From Musa acuminata AAA Group (lineage: Eukaryota > Streptophyta > Magnoliopsida > Zingiberales > Musaceae), in the NCBI RefSeq assembly GCF_036884655.1, contig NC_088355.1, positions 38,569,001-38,633,000 on the forward strand: a stretch of DNA of 64,000 nucleotides, in the 5' to 3' direction. Made by a program: the position numbers and the translations under genes. Below are positions 11,811 through 24,263 of this stretch, piece by piece. The stretch's first letter is position 1. Every line of letters starts with the position of its first letter. A model generated the notes under the pieces. That model searched no databases. It saw nothing but the letters and a program-made list of their open reading frames with translations, and was not told the origin of the DNA.

Positions 11811-14127
11811 TGTTCAAAACTATTTGTGATCAAAAGTTTCATGGATTCTCGTCTCACCTAGTTTGAGCATCTTATCACCGCATATGTGCAGATCCTTATC
11901 ATAAGAGCTGTTGGATGCACAATATGTCATCCTTTATCTTTAGTTGGTCTAGCACTTACAATGTACCTTCCACTAGCCTTCGCACGGAAGATAATAGCTT
12001 TTCCTTCCCTAGAATCAAACTCCTCGGTGGGGGAACTAGGGATAGATTGGTTTTTCTCCATGCACTGCCCTTGAGGTGGTGGGTGGTAACTTCATGATGG
12101 TGGGCGTTGACCTTTTATGGCTGTAATGTGACTCAGCCATCACCTTGCACTCGCCTGCAAGTAGTGAGTGGATTCTGTCTAGATTGTGTCAATGAGCGTG
12201 ATCTCTCTCTTTATGTTTTCTTGAAAGGATTGTCAAACTCATCTTCCTCCTCAGCAAGTACACCCAGACAGAATGGAGTGGGTAACGTCAGGCCACACTT
12301 CTTCCAACTCGTCCATACATGTGCAATATCTTGTTGAAGAAAATGGTGGCCTCTCATGAGCATGTAACTTTGGTACTATCATTAGATGAACTCTTGCTTT
12401 TGTCTTGTATTGGTCATCAGAAGAGGTAGTTTTCCATTGGCTGCTTACATTACGGCAAGGTACATGTACTATCTGGTTAAAGTCACTGTATCGCCCTGTG
12501 AGTCATTCAATGTAGTTCCAGCTTTGACAGTGTTTTCTTTTTTCTCTCATGCAGCTTTGACGTGTACTACTGCTCACTGTAAGTGGGAGAAGAGTGAGGT
12601 ACGTCCAGGTATGTTCTTCTATAGTAGATTAATTTTCTTGGCTTCCTAACTAGTGCACCCATCCAACTTGGATTTTGTCGCTTGTCACTTGGTGAAGTCA
12701 TTTCCAGAAGAACCTTTGATTGATCCACTGGAGATTAGCACCAAACTGCAGCTTGACCATATGCTGATGTTTCTTCTGAAAGATTCTTTTGTTTAGGGCC
12801 ATCCCAGTTGGCGTGCTTGGCCAATTGCTACCTAAGTTTAATCACTGGTTAGAACACAGTCATTATCACTTTAATTCTCATGTCAAGGGTGGTGAAAGGC
12901 GAGATGCCACCAATGTTAATCATCATATATTTCTTTGGATTTTGTGGTGCAAAATGACAAATGTTTGGACAAAATTTTCAAGCATATATATATACAAAAA
13001 AATATTGATATTTTTTTTCCCTATCATTGTTTTCATCTTCCCTTGGTCATGTCATCAACACCATTCACAGTACTGATACAATGCATCTTCTTATAGGGGG
13101 GTTGTTTTTACTTTTTTGAGTCTTTCTTGACTTGAGGTAGTATAATTCTGGAAGGTTGAACCTTAATTCTTCCACTTGAGAGTTGAGAATGCCTATTCTG
13201 AGGCTCCAAGTTGAACATTATCTCTAATACTGGGGGAAAAAAAAATCCTAGGATCCAAGAAACACATGGGTGTATGATAAACTATCATAAGATTAGTTCA
13301 TATTCATTTCAAAACACTCCCTAATGATGTAATGTTCATGAGTTGGAGCATCATTCAAGTCATATATGTATATGTCATGCATCTATATCTTGGTAAAGCA
13401 TGACCTGCATCTGCAACCTACTCCATATTATTTCACACATTAACATTGTATAGATCAATAGATAATTCACTGAACTTGCAAATGGAAGAAAAGGACAGCA
13501 TGTCAAGCTGAGAATGACCTAACTATTGCATCATCCGACCAGTGGAAATAGTGTTTGTCTCTCATCCAACCCTACCTAGTGAAAGCAAGAGACAATTAGA
13601 TACAACCCTAGTGGAAGAATCATCCCTAATGGCCATTAATTTGATAGGCAACCTAACAAAGTCCACAATGAGATGGGCAAGAAGAGGGGCCCTGAAACAC
13701 ACAATTCCAGGGAATCTTCTTATCACCATCCTGTGGAGTTCACTTCCTCCAAGAAAACAGCCATGAAAGCAACCACAGTTTCATACCCTTGACAATAACA
13801 TGTTACATCACATGGTGTTCCAAATGCCAGTCCCTCTCAAGCATCCAATCATTTCTTGTATCTCTGTGAAGCCACTATCTCTTCCTCAACTTTCCCCTAT
13901 CTCATTCTGGAATCTCAATATATCTTTTCTGGTGGTGACCTCACTTATCCAATTGTTCATAGAAGCTACAGGATGATGAACGGCTCATTAGTTAGAGCAG
14001 ACAAAATTAAATTTCGGCGATAATTTCGCTAGGTTAGAGCACAGGAAAGATAGCTAGATGCAAGAATGTATTGGATGTTAATTAACATGTCATCGGATTT
14101 CATGCTCCATAGCTTCAAACAGCTCAT

Positions 14128-14344
14128 CTAGACCATGAACTCTTCCTAACCTTGATGTATGAAAACCTAGTGAGCCTAGGGAAAGTTGTAGTTGTTATAG
14201 TTTCAGATAAGAAGTGGTCAAGTTGCATCTTCTGCTAGACCTTGAATTCCTCCTAACCTTGATGTGTGAAAACCTAGTGAGCTTAGGGAAAGTTGTAGTT
14301 GTTATAGTTTCAGATAAGAAGTGGTCAAGTTGCATCTTCTGCTA
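14128..14344. repeat. 107-bp tandem duplication, two copies
   Basis: Copy 1 (14128-14234) and copy 2 (14235-14341) share CCTAACCTTGATGT.TGAAAACC and an identical ~55-base tail ending GTTGCATCTTCTGCTA. There are only a few substitutions, mostly in the first third. Confidence 0.9.
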
Positions 14345-15806
14345 ATATTCTTTCAGCATGTCTTTCCAGTTGTGTGTTGCTTGGAACAATCCTTTTTCTC
14401 CCACTATTTGCTGCATCAAAAGCAAATTCTGTAAGAAATAACTTAGGAGAGGTATCTAGATTTAAATTTTCTCTGATCACTCAGAAAATTAGTATTACTT
14501 CATAGGAAAATTGTGGACCAAACTAACAATTCTCATTTATTTCTATTGACAATTTCAAACTGACCCTTTAATGAAATCATATATAAACCATTTCTAGAAT
14601 TTGAATCTATAATATCCACCTAAAAAGTCTTTTTCTTTACTTTTTTTATTTTTTATATGCGTGATGGAAACCAAAAAACACTTAATCTACAATGCTAGAA
14701 ATTTCTTGCTGAAACTGCCAGCTGAAGCTGATACACCAAACCTTGCTGCAATTTAGCTTTATTAAGTAAGGTGTTCTTGGACTCATCAGGACAGAAACAC
14801 ATGCTGATGTCTCTGAATTGAGCCCCCCATGTTTGTGTGCTGCAGGCTTGCAGCTTGGAAGGCAATGGATTCACCTCTACTGCATCAGTGGCTTGAGGGT
14901 TGAGGGGGGGTGGGGTCAGAAACAATGTGCAGGGCTACAGCTTCAAGAGGACACATTCATAGCTGGGTCATCTTTATCTGCTCTAGAAACAATCCTCTCC
15001 TTTCATTAGCCACCACATAAAAAAAACCATGGATTTGGTGTTCCATGTGAGTGTCTCCTGAGGAGGTTGTGTGCCCATCTGATGCATGTCCAGACTTATG
15101 AGCTGTGGCCATCTCCATGTCCTTGTCTTGCCATTGAGTTCTGATTATAACCCTTCTTTAGAGCTGTGTTGAACCTACACACTGCCTTTGCCAAAGCTGC
15201 TTGTCATGCACTTGTGTCCCCTCCATGGAGGATCCCCAATGTGCTATGTTGGCAAGCCACTTAGATTTGGTATAATTGGCATTCATTCCTCTTAATTCCA
15301 TAGCTCAGCTTTTGGGACAAAATGGGGTTGGCATGTCCACAGCATGCTGCCTGGTTTCAGGGGTTGAGTATGTCTCCTTGTCAAAGCTGTTGCAACACAA
15401 AGTGCCTAATCACAACAATCACCACTGAGAGGATTATTATATGTAAAAAGCTTCATATGTGCTCATCTAAACTTCCTCTAGCATGTTTTTATAATGTGCA
15501 TTGATTAGGATTATAAGTTAAACAGTCTCTCAAAAGTGCTTGCAATAATTATGTCAGGGAAAGTAAGTGCTTGCACTCATTTTTATATGCATCATTGCAT
15601 GTCTTCGTGTCACTAACCTTTCATTCTTTCCTTCACGATATTCGTTCATCCCACAAAATTTGATCTGAGATCTTACTATCATTAGTTCTAAAAATCTTGT
15701 TATCAACTAGTCAAAGACTTTATCATCTAATCTATATGATATCTTGAAAAACTTATTAGTCGATACTCTAAATCTTCGAACTATAGTAAGTAATTACGAC
15801 GAGTTT

Positions 15807-15887
15807 ACTTATCAAAGGTTTGATAAGTCGAAGCTCTAAATCATCCAGTAAATCTTATATTAGATCTACTTATCAAAGGTTTGATAA
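15807..15887. repeat. Repeated 22-bp palindrome
   Basis: ACTTATCAAA-GG-TTTGATAAGT is a perfect palindrome at 15807-15828. It recurs as ACTTATCAAAGGTTTGATAA at 15868-15887, about 61 bases on. Confidence 0.75.
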
Positions 15888-16196
15888 TTATAAATTTTAT
15901 CTGATAAAATTTTGACTATTGATAGTAGAATTTTTTGTTCAAATCTTCATAATTTACTTTGTGTTAAAAAAAAAAAAAAAATCTTTCGAGCTCTCAATTT
16001 TGAAAAGTTAATTTGGTAGAGACATCTTTCTCGAAGGTTCCTTATCAGTGCACTCACACTGCCATTGGTTTGATGAAGTGTAGTGTTGCTAGAATACAAA
16101 ATTAGCTTTCCGCCAAGTTGGCTCACAAGGAAGGATGTGGAGAGGTTGGGTGAGCCTCGGCGATAGCTTCCTCACTAGACTCCTCAAAGTCCACTT

Positions 16197-16198
<2 letters not shown>

Positions 16199-16233
<35 letters not shown>
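16199..16233. repeat. (CT)n microsatellite
   Basis: Pure CT dinucleotide tract of about 17 units. Confidence 0.95.
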
Positions 16234-16237
<4 letters not shown>

Positions 16238-16556
16238 TCTCTTCTTTTCTTGGTCTCAATTCTCTGCTTCTTTCTTTCTATAGATTTAGTCAAGTGCCAG
16301 TAAAGATGAGATGAAGTCTCTCTCTTCCCGACACGCTTAGAAATCCACGTGAAGGAATTTGATTGGTCCTACAATTACATTTCTAACACGTGTGATGATG
16401 GCTTTGACGATTCCTATGGTGGAGATCAAGCCACCTACCAAAACGTGTCAACATATTCGATCACCACCTTATGATTCTTTGACTCCCTTCTTGCCTCACA
16501 TTAATTCTTCCCTCCGTACTTTCAACAAAATTGTGATTTTCTATAACATAATTAAC

Positions 16557-16561
<5 letters not shown>

Positions 16562-16622
<61 letters not shown>
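16562..16622. repeat. (TA)n microsatellite, ~30 units
   Basis: Uninterrupted alternating T/A for about 60 bases. Open frames reading poly-Tyr-Ile on both strands here are artefacts. Confidence 0.97.
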
Positions 16623-16626
<4 letters not shown>

Positions 16627-17076
16627 ATCATGTAATTGAAATAGATCCAAAATCTTTGACCAAACGCAAATAAGCCGCCCAAAGACCAAAGCGGCGTACT
16701 CACTGTTTTGTGGAGTCAATCGAGTCACTGTCGACCGGCCAACTGACTCACACCACAAACCCAAACTATATCAAGGCATTAAGTAGAATTAATGTACTGC
16801 TAACCTTCGTTATTGTCGATGACAACTTTACACATATATCGTTGGAGTCTAATATGAAATGCCAACAAAATCTAGACTTAGGTTAAGATGAAGCGTTGAT
16901 TCCTACGATATTACTTAATTAAGATATTTATTTTACTCGAAATATTAGTCTCATTTGATATATATTTTTATCATATATTTTAATTTATTATTTAATATTT
17001 TTAGGATTTTTATAAAGTTAAAAAAATTAAGGTAAATAGAACTGTTTTGCAGGGGTATTTTCGTCCATATATTGTG

Positions 17077-17084
17077 TATATATA
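17077..17084 (+). promoter_or_regulatory. TATA box of LURP-one-related gene 2
   Basis: TATATATA lies 107 bases before the ATG at 17191, followed by a CT-rich leader that includes a run of CTCTCTC. Confidence 0.6.
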
Positions 17085-17190
17085 TGAGCGCTCTCCTCTT
17101 CCCATAACATATCTAACACAGACTCTCTCCCTCTCTCTCTCTCTCCTTCCGTGATTCCGGCCGCCGCCAGCTTGCAAACGCCGCCGGACA

Positions 17191-17915
17191 ATGACGAGGG
17201 TCTACCCGAACACCGCTGCTTCGTGCGTCGATCTCCCGAGTCTTCCCGCCTGCTGTGGCGCCACCCGGGAGGATGGCGCTGCGGTGTTGACGGTGTGGCG
17301 GAAGTCTCTTCTGTTCAGCTGCAACGGGTTCACGGTGTTCGATGCCGAGGGAAACCTAGTCTTCCGAGTCGATATCTACGGCTCGGGGAGCGCCGGGGAA
17401 CTCGTGCTCATGGATTCCGCCGGGAAGCCATTGGTCACCGCCCGCCGAAAGGTACGTACGTACGACCAGCTCTGTGTGCTTACGCGTAATGTGCATAGGA
17501 ACTCCGACGATTTGTCTGAGTTAACTCAGTTCGCATCGGTTACTGACTCGCCCGGGTTTGAGTGCAGAAGCTGAGTCTGGGGGAGACCTGGCTGGTCTAC
17601 AACGGGGAGGACGCCGACAACCCTCTCTACTCAATCAAGAGGCAGGTGAGCCTGCTCCATTGCAAGGGCCTCGCGCACGTGACCCCGCTCCGCGGCGGCA
17701 GCGGCAGCGCCGGATACGGGGTGGAGGGGTCGTACTCGCGGCGGAGCTGCACGGTGTACGACGAGCGGCGGCGGGCGGTGGCGGAGATCCAGCGGAAGCA
17801 GGCCGTCGGGGGCGTCGCCTTCGGCGACGACGTCTTCCGCCTCGTCGTCCAATCGGATCTTAACACGTCTCTCGCCATGGCCATTGTGATCGTCCTAGAT
17901 CAGATGTTTCGATAA
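17191..17915 (+). CDS. LURP-one-related (LOR) protein 2
   Basis: Second LURP-one family member, same fold and uncertain biochemical role as the first. Exons are 17191..17451 and 17568..17915, phase 0 intron of 116 bp, giving 202 residues. Signatures are LTVWRKSLLFSCNGFTVFD, GNLVFRVDIYG, GELVLMDSAGKPLVTARRK, then after the intron LSLGETWLVYNGED, SCTVYDERRRAVAEIQRK, GDDVFRLVVQ and a hydrophobic C-terminus (LAMAIVIVLDQMF). The intron sits at the position equivalent to that in LOR1 (after RPR / RRK). The coding sequence is GC-rich, above 65% in exon 2, unlike LOR1. The GC-rich exon produces open shadow frames on the other strand. The pair is diverged, so any duplication is old. Confidence 0.93.
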
Positions 17916-19760
17916 GCGTGCTTCCTGATCAACGGTTGCGATTGAAGTTTGGAACAAAGGCCTCCCTCTTTAAGAGCCTCTTGTCGAGCCATGGTTTTCT
18001 TTTTTTATTAAACCATGGATTAATGAGAGGTACTCAATATATGAGTGTAGATAACTGCGTTTGCAATAAAATAATATATATTTGGAATAGTCAGCTGTTG
18101 ATGTTAATTAAATCTCTTGTCAAAATTTCCCAATAATATTTGGTATAAAAAAATTTCATACATTACACTTTGTTCATAAAACACATCTTCCTATTTTTCT
18201 CCTTTTAAATTCATATAAATCCAACTGTAACTTAAATAATAATAAAAATATATATATTTTTATGTTTAACATTTTAAAATTTTATTTTCGAAAATAATCT
18301 CTCTTTAAATATATATATAATATTATCGATAATAATTTCATCTTCACTACTTATTCTTTGTCGATGGTATTAACTTGTTTAGTTTATAAAGATCTTAATA
18401 GTTTAATAGTTTATCGGAAGGTTCAGTTCTGTCTTTTTTTTCTTTTATATAAAAGAAAAATAGATAACAGCTTGAGAGCTTATAGAATAGAATTTACACT
18501 CGATAATGGGAAATTCTTGAGGGAGAGAAGAAGAAAAAGGATATCTTAATTCCCATGAGTTCATTATTTTGGTGTGCAAGGTTGAAGTTGGAGTGAGAAG
18601 CAACTCCCAGTTTGGTTGGCCTAACTATGTTTCCTTGTTTGAGACACTGCATCAGCTCCATCTAACCCCAGAAAGGAAGTGCTTGGAGATCTTCATTGGC
18701 TTGTGCAAGCATCCACCAGAGGAGCAAACTCCCAAGTGTGGCTTACAACACATTTGGATGACTTTGGTCAGTAGGGAAAGATTGGATTTCCTGCATGAAT
18801 CCCTCCTCTGATTCCCTGGTCAAAGTCTTGCTTTGATTCATGACCAGAGTGACAGGAGAAGAAAGAAGAAGCTCAGCTGCGTTTATCTGCATCAAAATAT
18901 CCTCAGTCCAATCGCTGCATCTCTTTCAGAAACCAGGAATCGCTTTCTCTTTTGTACACAAACTCTTTGTGTTCTATGTAAAGGATGTGGAGGGATATAT
19001 CATCTGAAGGGAGACACACAAACTGCATGCATCTTCTCATTCCAATGCCGAATAGATCTGTGAAGTCAATTTGGATGAGCATTCCTTTGATGCATCACCG
19101 TGAGGTTTTGGAGCAGAGAGGGATGTATTGTTGTTTCCAACCTAAAACAACACCTAGAAGGAAGTAGTCAATGAATGATCTTTCATTCCATGTATTATCC
19201 TTATATGGGCTACAAGCACAAAGCTCAATTCATGGGCTTCACAAACACCATTGAGGCCAAGATTGCGAGTCCATGGACACACTCTTAGCCCAAGAGGACC
19301 TCCAAAGAATCATCATCGTCATCGTCATTGGGCATTTGAAGCATTGATGGCTTATGGGAAGGATGATGAAGGTGATCGATTGGCAGTTCAATGTGGGTCC
19401 CGCGGTCTCTATCGTATCACGCGACCCGCTTCTTTGACCGTAGAAACTTCCTGCGGGCGCATCAGGTATCGTCCGCCCGCGGGGCGCGTCCAGTACCGGC
19501 GGTTAATTTCGTCGGCCACGACCGCCGCAGATCACGAAATCAACGGACGTACTGATTCGAAACAGTTTAGTTAAATTGAAAACGAACGAACAGCATAACA
19601 ACGACGTGAGTGTGCGCTATTCCTACCCCGACTATCTTCACTCGTACACCCCGTGAAGCTCCACTTTCCCAAAATCTACGAGCGATGGTGGAATATGCTG
19701 GAGAATATTACGAAGAAATGGGGGTGCGGATAGAGCTACCGAAGGGTTCGCCACTTGTTC
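17916..19760. other. Intergenic region and iPGAM upstream region
   Basis: The first ~100 bases are LOR2 3' UTR, followed by AT-rich DNA to about 18550. From 19380 to 19560 the sequence is GC- and CpG-rich (GCCCGCGGGGCGCG). This is probably the proximal promoter of the phosphoglycerate mutase gene. No coding region is supported. Confidence 0.65.
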
Positions 19761-19770
19761 TATAAATATA
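19761..19770 (+). promoter_or_regulatory. TATA box of iPGAM gene
   Basis: TATAAATATA precedes a CT-rich leader starting near 19790. The ATG is 340 bases away and is preceded at 20071 by TGTGTTGTAG, a good splice acceptor. The leader therefore probably contains a 5' UTR intron whose donor I could not fix. Confidence 0.65.
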
Positions 19771-20099
19771 GGGCAGAGCTTGCTTTTCTTCCCGTGCGGA
19801 AGACCCTCTCCTTCACGGATCTTACACCGGTGCTTCTCCTTTCCTTTCTTGGTGGAGGTCCGTCGGTGCCTCCTCTTCTCTTGAACGATCTGTGTCTGAT
19901 TCGTTCTCTAAAGATCTCCTTTCTCGCCGGGGATTCTTTGATTTGACGGCGGCTATTGGATCTTCCTTTAGATCTGATCGATTCGTTTCTGCACTAGCTT
20001 GATCCGTTTTCCTTGATGTGTTGAGATGATCCTTTTTGTAGTGTTTTAATTGTTCTTTTTTGTGTTGTAGAGATTTGCGAAATCGAAGCGCTTGGCGGC

Positions 20100-23000
20100 A
20101 TGGGTAGCTCGGATTTCTCGTGGAAATTGGCGGATCACCCAAAGCTTCCCAAAGGGAAGACGGTGGCCGTTGTGGTTTTGGATGGATGGGGTGAAGCGGA
20201 ACCTGACCAGTATAACTGCATTCATGTCGCCCAGACTCCCACCATGGATTCGCTTAAGAAGGTATGCCCTTTTCTCTATCTTTCTGTAAATTACAGGTTA
20301 TTTTGCTGCTATAACAGGCTCAGTTCTGGTATCATGTCTTAAGAGGCTTAGGATGTACGATCTGGTTGCTTAGCATGACTGCAATTGGGGTTCATTCTAT
20401 CAACAAATGTTTGGAAACTCAAATGATGATAACTTAGTGATTGTTCCATGCGGTCAAATTGTTTCATGTGTTGAATATTAGAACGAGTTTTAATTTGTAT
20501 ATATATCTGAATGCATTACATTCCAACTATAGTAATTTTTGGCCTGCCATATTGCAATTTTGATATGGGTGAACAGTCATCGTTTTAGTTTTCATTTGAG
20601 AATGTAGCTGATTCGATGTCATTTGTAACTGCAAATGTAATTCTTAACACTCTTATCTTGTAATTGTAGGTTATTTTGTATGTTGATTAATTAGATAGAC
20701 TGGGTATATGTGTATAACATGCTCGGTTCTGGTATCATGTCTTAAGAGACTTAGGATATACGATCTGGTTGCTTAGCATGACTGCAATCGGGGTTCATTG
20801 TATCAACAAATGTTTGGAAACTCAAATGATGATAACTTAGTGATTGTTCCATGCGGTCAAATTGTTTCATGTGTTGAATATTAGAACGAGTTTTAATTTG
20901 TGTATATATCTGAATGCACTACATTCCAACTATAGTAATTTTTGGCCTGCCATATTGCAATTTTGATATGGGTGAACAGTCATCGTTTTAGTTTTCATTT
21001 GAGATTGTAGCTGATTCGATGTCATTTGTCACTGCAAATGTAATTCTTAACACTCTTATCTTGTAATTGTAGGTTATTTTGTATGTTGATTAATTAGATA
21101 GACTGGGTATATGTGTATAACATGCTCGGTTCTGGTATCATGTCTTAAGAGACTTAGGATATACGATCTGGTTGCTTAGCATGACTGCAATCGGGGTTCA
21201 TTGTATCAACAAATGTTTGGAAACTCAAATGATGATAACTTAGTGATTGTTCCATGCGGTCAAATTGTTTCATGTGTTGAATATTAGAACGAGTTTTAAT
21301 TTGTGTATATATCTGAATGCACTACATTCCAACTATAGTAATTTTTGGCCTGCCATATTGCAATTTTGATATGGGTGAACAGTCATCGTTTTAGTTTTCA
21401 TTTGAGATTGTAGCTGATTCGATGTCATTTGTCACTGCAAATGTAATTCTTAACACTCTTATCTTGTAATTGTAGGTTATTTTGTATGTTGATTAATTAG
21501 ATAGACTGGGTATATGTGTATAACATGCTCGGTTCTGGTATCATGTCTTAAGAGACTTAGGATATACGATCTGGTTGCTTAGCATGACTGCAATCGGGGT
21601 TCATTGTATCAACAAATGTTTGGAAACTCAAATGATGATAACTTAGTGATTGTTCCATGCGGTCAAATTGTTTCATGTGTTGAATATTAGAACGAGTTTT
21701 AATTTGTGTATATATCTGAATGCACTACATTCCAACTATAGTAATTTTTGGCCTGCCATATTGCAATTTTGATATGGGTGAACAGTCATCGTTTTAGTTT
21801 TCATTTGAGATTGTAGCTGATTCGATGTCATTTGTCACTGCAAATGTAATTCTTAACACTCTTATCTTGTAATTGTAGGTTATTTTGTATGTTGATTAAT
21901 TAGATAGACTGGGTATATGTGTATAACATGCTCGGTTCTGGTATCATGTCTTAAGAGACTTAGGATATACGATCTGGTTGCTTAGCATGACTGCAATCGG
22001 GGTTCATTGTATCAACAAATGTTTGGAAACTCAAATGATGATAACTTAGTGATTGTTCCATACGGTCAAATTGTTTCATGTGTTGAATATTAGAACGAGT
22101 TTTAATTTGTGTATATATCTGAATGCACTACATTCCAACTATAGTAATTTTTGGCCTGCCATATTGCAATTTTGATATGGGTGAACAGTCATCGTTTTAG
22201 TTTTCATTTGAGATTGTAGCTGATTCGATGTCATTTGTCACTGCAAATGTAATTCTTAACACTCTTATCTTGTAATTGTAGGTTATTTTGTATGTTGATT
22301 AATTAGATAGACTGGGTATATGTGTATAACATGCTCGGTTCTGCTATCATGTCTAAGAGACTTAATATAATCCGATCTGGTTGCTTAGCATGACTGCTTT
22401 TGGGGTTCATTGTATCGACAAATGTTCGGAAACTTAAATGATGCTAACTTGGTGATTGTTCCATGCAGTCAAATTGTTTCATGTGTTGAGTATTAAAACG
22501 AGTTTTAATATGTAGGTACACATCTGAATGCACTACATTCCAGCTGTAGTAATTTTTAGCCTGCCTAATGCAAATTTAATATGGATAAACAGTCATTGTT
22601 TTAGTTTTCATTTGAGATTGTAGCTGATTAATGTCATACATAACTGCAAACGTAATTCTTAACACTCTTGTCTTGTAAAGGGTGCCCCAGAGAGGTGGCG
22701 ACTTGTTAGGGCTCACGGAACAGCTGTGGGCCTTCCTACTGAGGATGACATGGGCAATAGTGAAGTAGGTCACAACGCACTTGGAGCAGGAAGGATTTTT
22801 GCTCAAGGGTAATGTACCTAAGACCAGACCTCATATTTTTGAAACCTTTTGGTACTCTATATGATCTTTCTCCAGAGGTTAGATTGGTGTGCTGTTCAAT
22901 TGAAACCTCTGCTTAGGTCTTGGTATCGGTCCATCCTTTGTGTTAACAGGCTGCCCAGATACTGCAAAGTATATATTCATAGATTTACGCTTCTATGATC

Positions 23001-24225
23001 TGAGTCATGTCTTGTGATTCTAGTGCTAAGCTGGTGGACCTTGCACTTGCATCTGGAAAATTATTCGAAGGAGAAGGATTTAAGTATATTAAAGAATGCT
23101 TTGATAAAGGTACCTTACATCTCATTGGGCTTTTAAGTGATGGAGGTGTACACTCTCGGCTTGATCAGTTGCAGGTGTGTAAAGCCCATTCTGTTTCCTG
23201 TTTGGTTGCCTCTGTACATGGTCAAGTTATCTGAGTGTGTTGTTCCTTGCAGTTGCTTCTGAAAGGGTGTAGCGAGAATGGTGCCAAAAGAATTCGTGTT
23301 CATATCCTCACTGATGGCCGTGATGTTTTAGATGGCTCAAGTGTTGGATTTGTGGAAACACTTGAGAATGATCTTGCTAAGCTACGAGAGAAAGGCATTG
23401 ATGCACAAATTGCATCTGGTGGTGGTCGAATGTATGTTACCATGGACCGCTATGAGGTATGTCTTAAATTATGTTATTTTCTACCTTCTTTTTTTTTGTT
23501 TTGTCTATCTGGAACTTTGAGAGAGTGTTTGTTAGTGGTGCCATTGCCTTTATCAAATTTGTGGCCATGCATGCCTTGTAGGATTAGATGTACTATATTT
23601 CTGGTCTTTATGCTGATTTTGAGTGAATAACAGAGATCTACCTTTTTCAGATTGTTGTGATAGTTCCTTTAACTGTTTTTGGCACATCTTCCCACGGTTC
23701 TCATATCAAGATTTTTAGCTGTTGACCACAATTTATTTGTGCATTTTGTAGAATGACTGGGGCGTCGTTAAACGTGGGTGGGATGCACAAGTTCTTGGTG
23801 AAGCACCACACAAGTTTCGAAGTGCTGTCGAAGCTGTGAAAAAACTGAGGGAGGCTCCCAAGGCCAATGATCAGTACTTGCCTCCATTTGTTATAGTTGA
23901 TGAGAGTGGCAAGGCGGTTGGTCCAATAGTGGATGGCGATGCTGTTGTAACCATCAACTTCCGAGCAGATCGTATGGTTATGATTGCTAAAGCACTAGAA
24001 TATGCAGACTTTGACAAATTTGATCGTGTTCGCTTCCCAAAGATTCGATATGCTGGAATGCTTCAGTATGATGGTGAACTGAAGCTCCCTAGCCGCTACC
24101 TTGTTTCTCCTCCTGAGATAGACAGAACATCAGGCGAATATTTGGTGCACAATGGTATCCGTACTTTTGCATGCAGGTATAGTTCTATAGCAATGTCATA
24201 TATCTGCACATTCTTTAGCTATCAC

Positions 24226-24263
<38 letters not shown>

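Larger units (their letters stand above)
11811..17076. other. Long non-coding stretch without recognised genes
   Basis: No recognisable protein domain in either strand. Open frames such as 12107-12337, 12386-12649 and 13542-13766 are short, have mixed codon use and match no family I know. The stretch contains a 107-bp tandem duplication, paired palindromes, a (CT)n tract and a long (TA)n tract, listed separately. A non-coding RNA gene cannot be excluded. The last 500 bases are the probable upstream region of LOR gene 2. Confidence 0.6.

Noticed and set aside
16359..16764. Open frames with poly Tyr-Ile on both strands.
   Set aside because: They are translations of a (TA)n tract; similar artefacts occur at 36301-36492 and 38985-39185.
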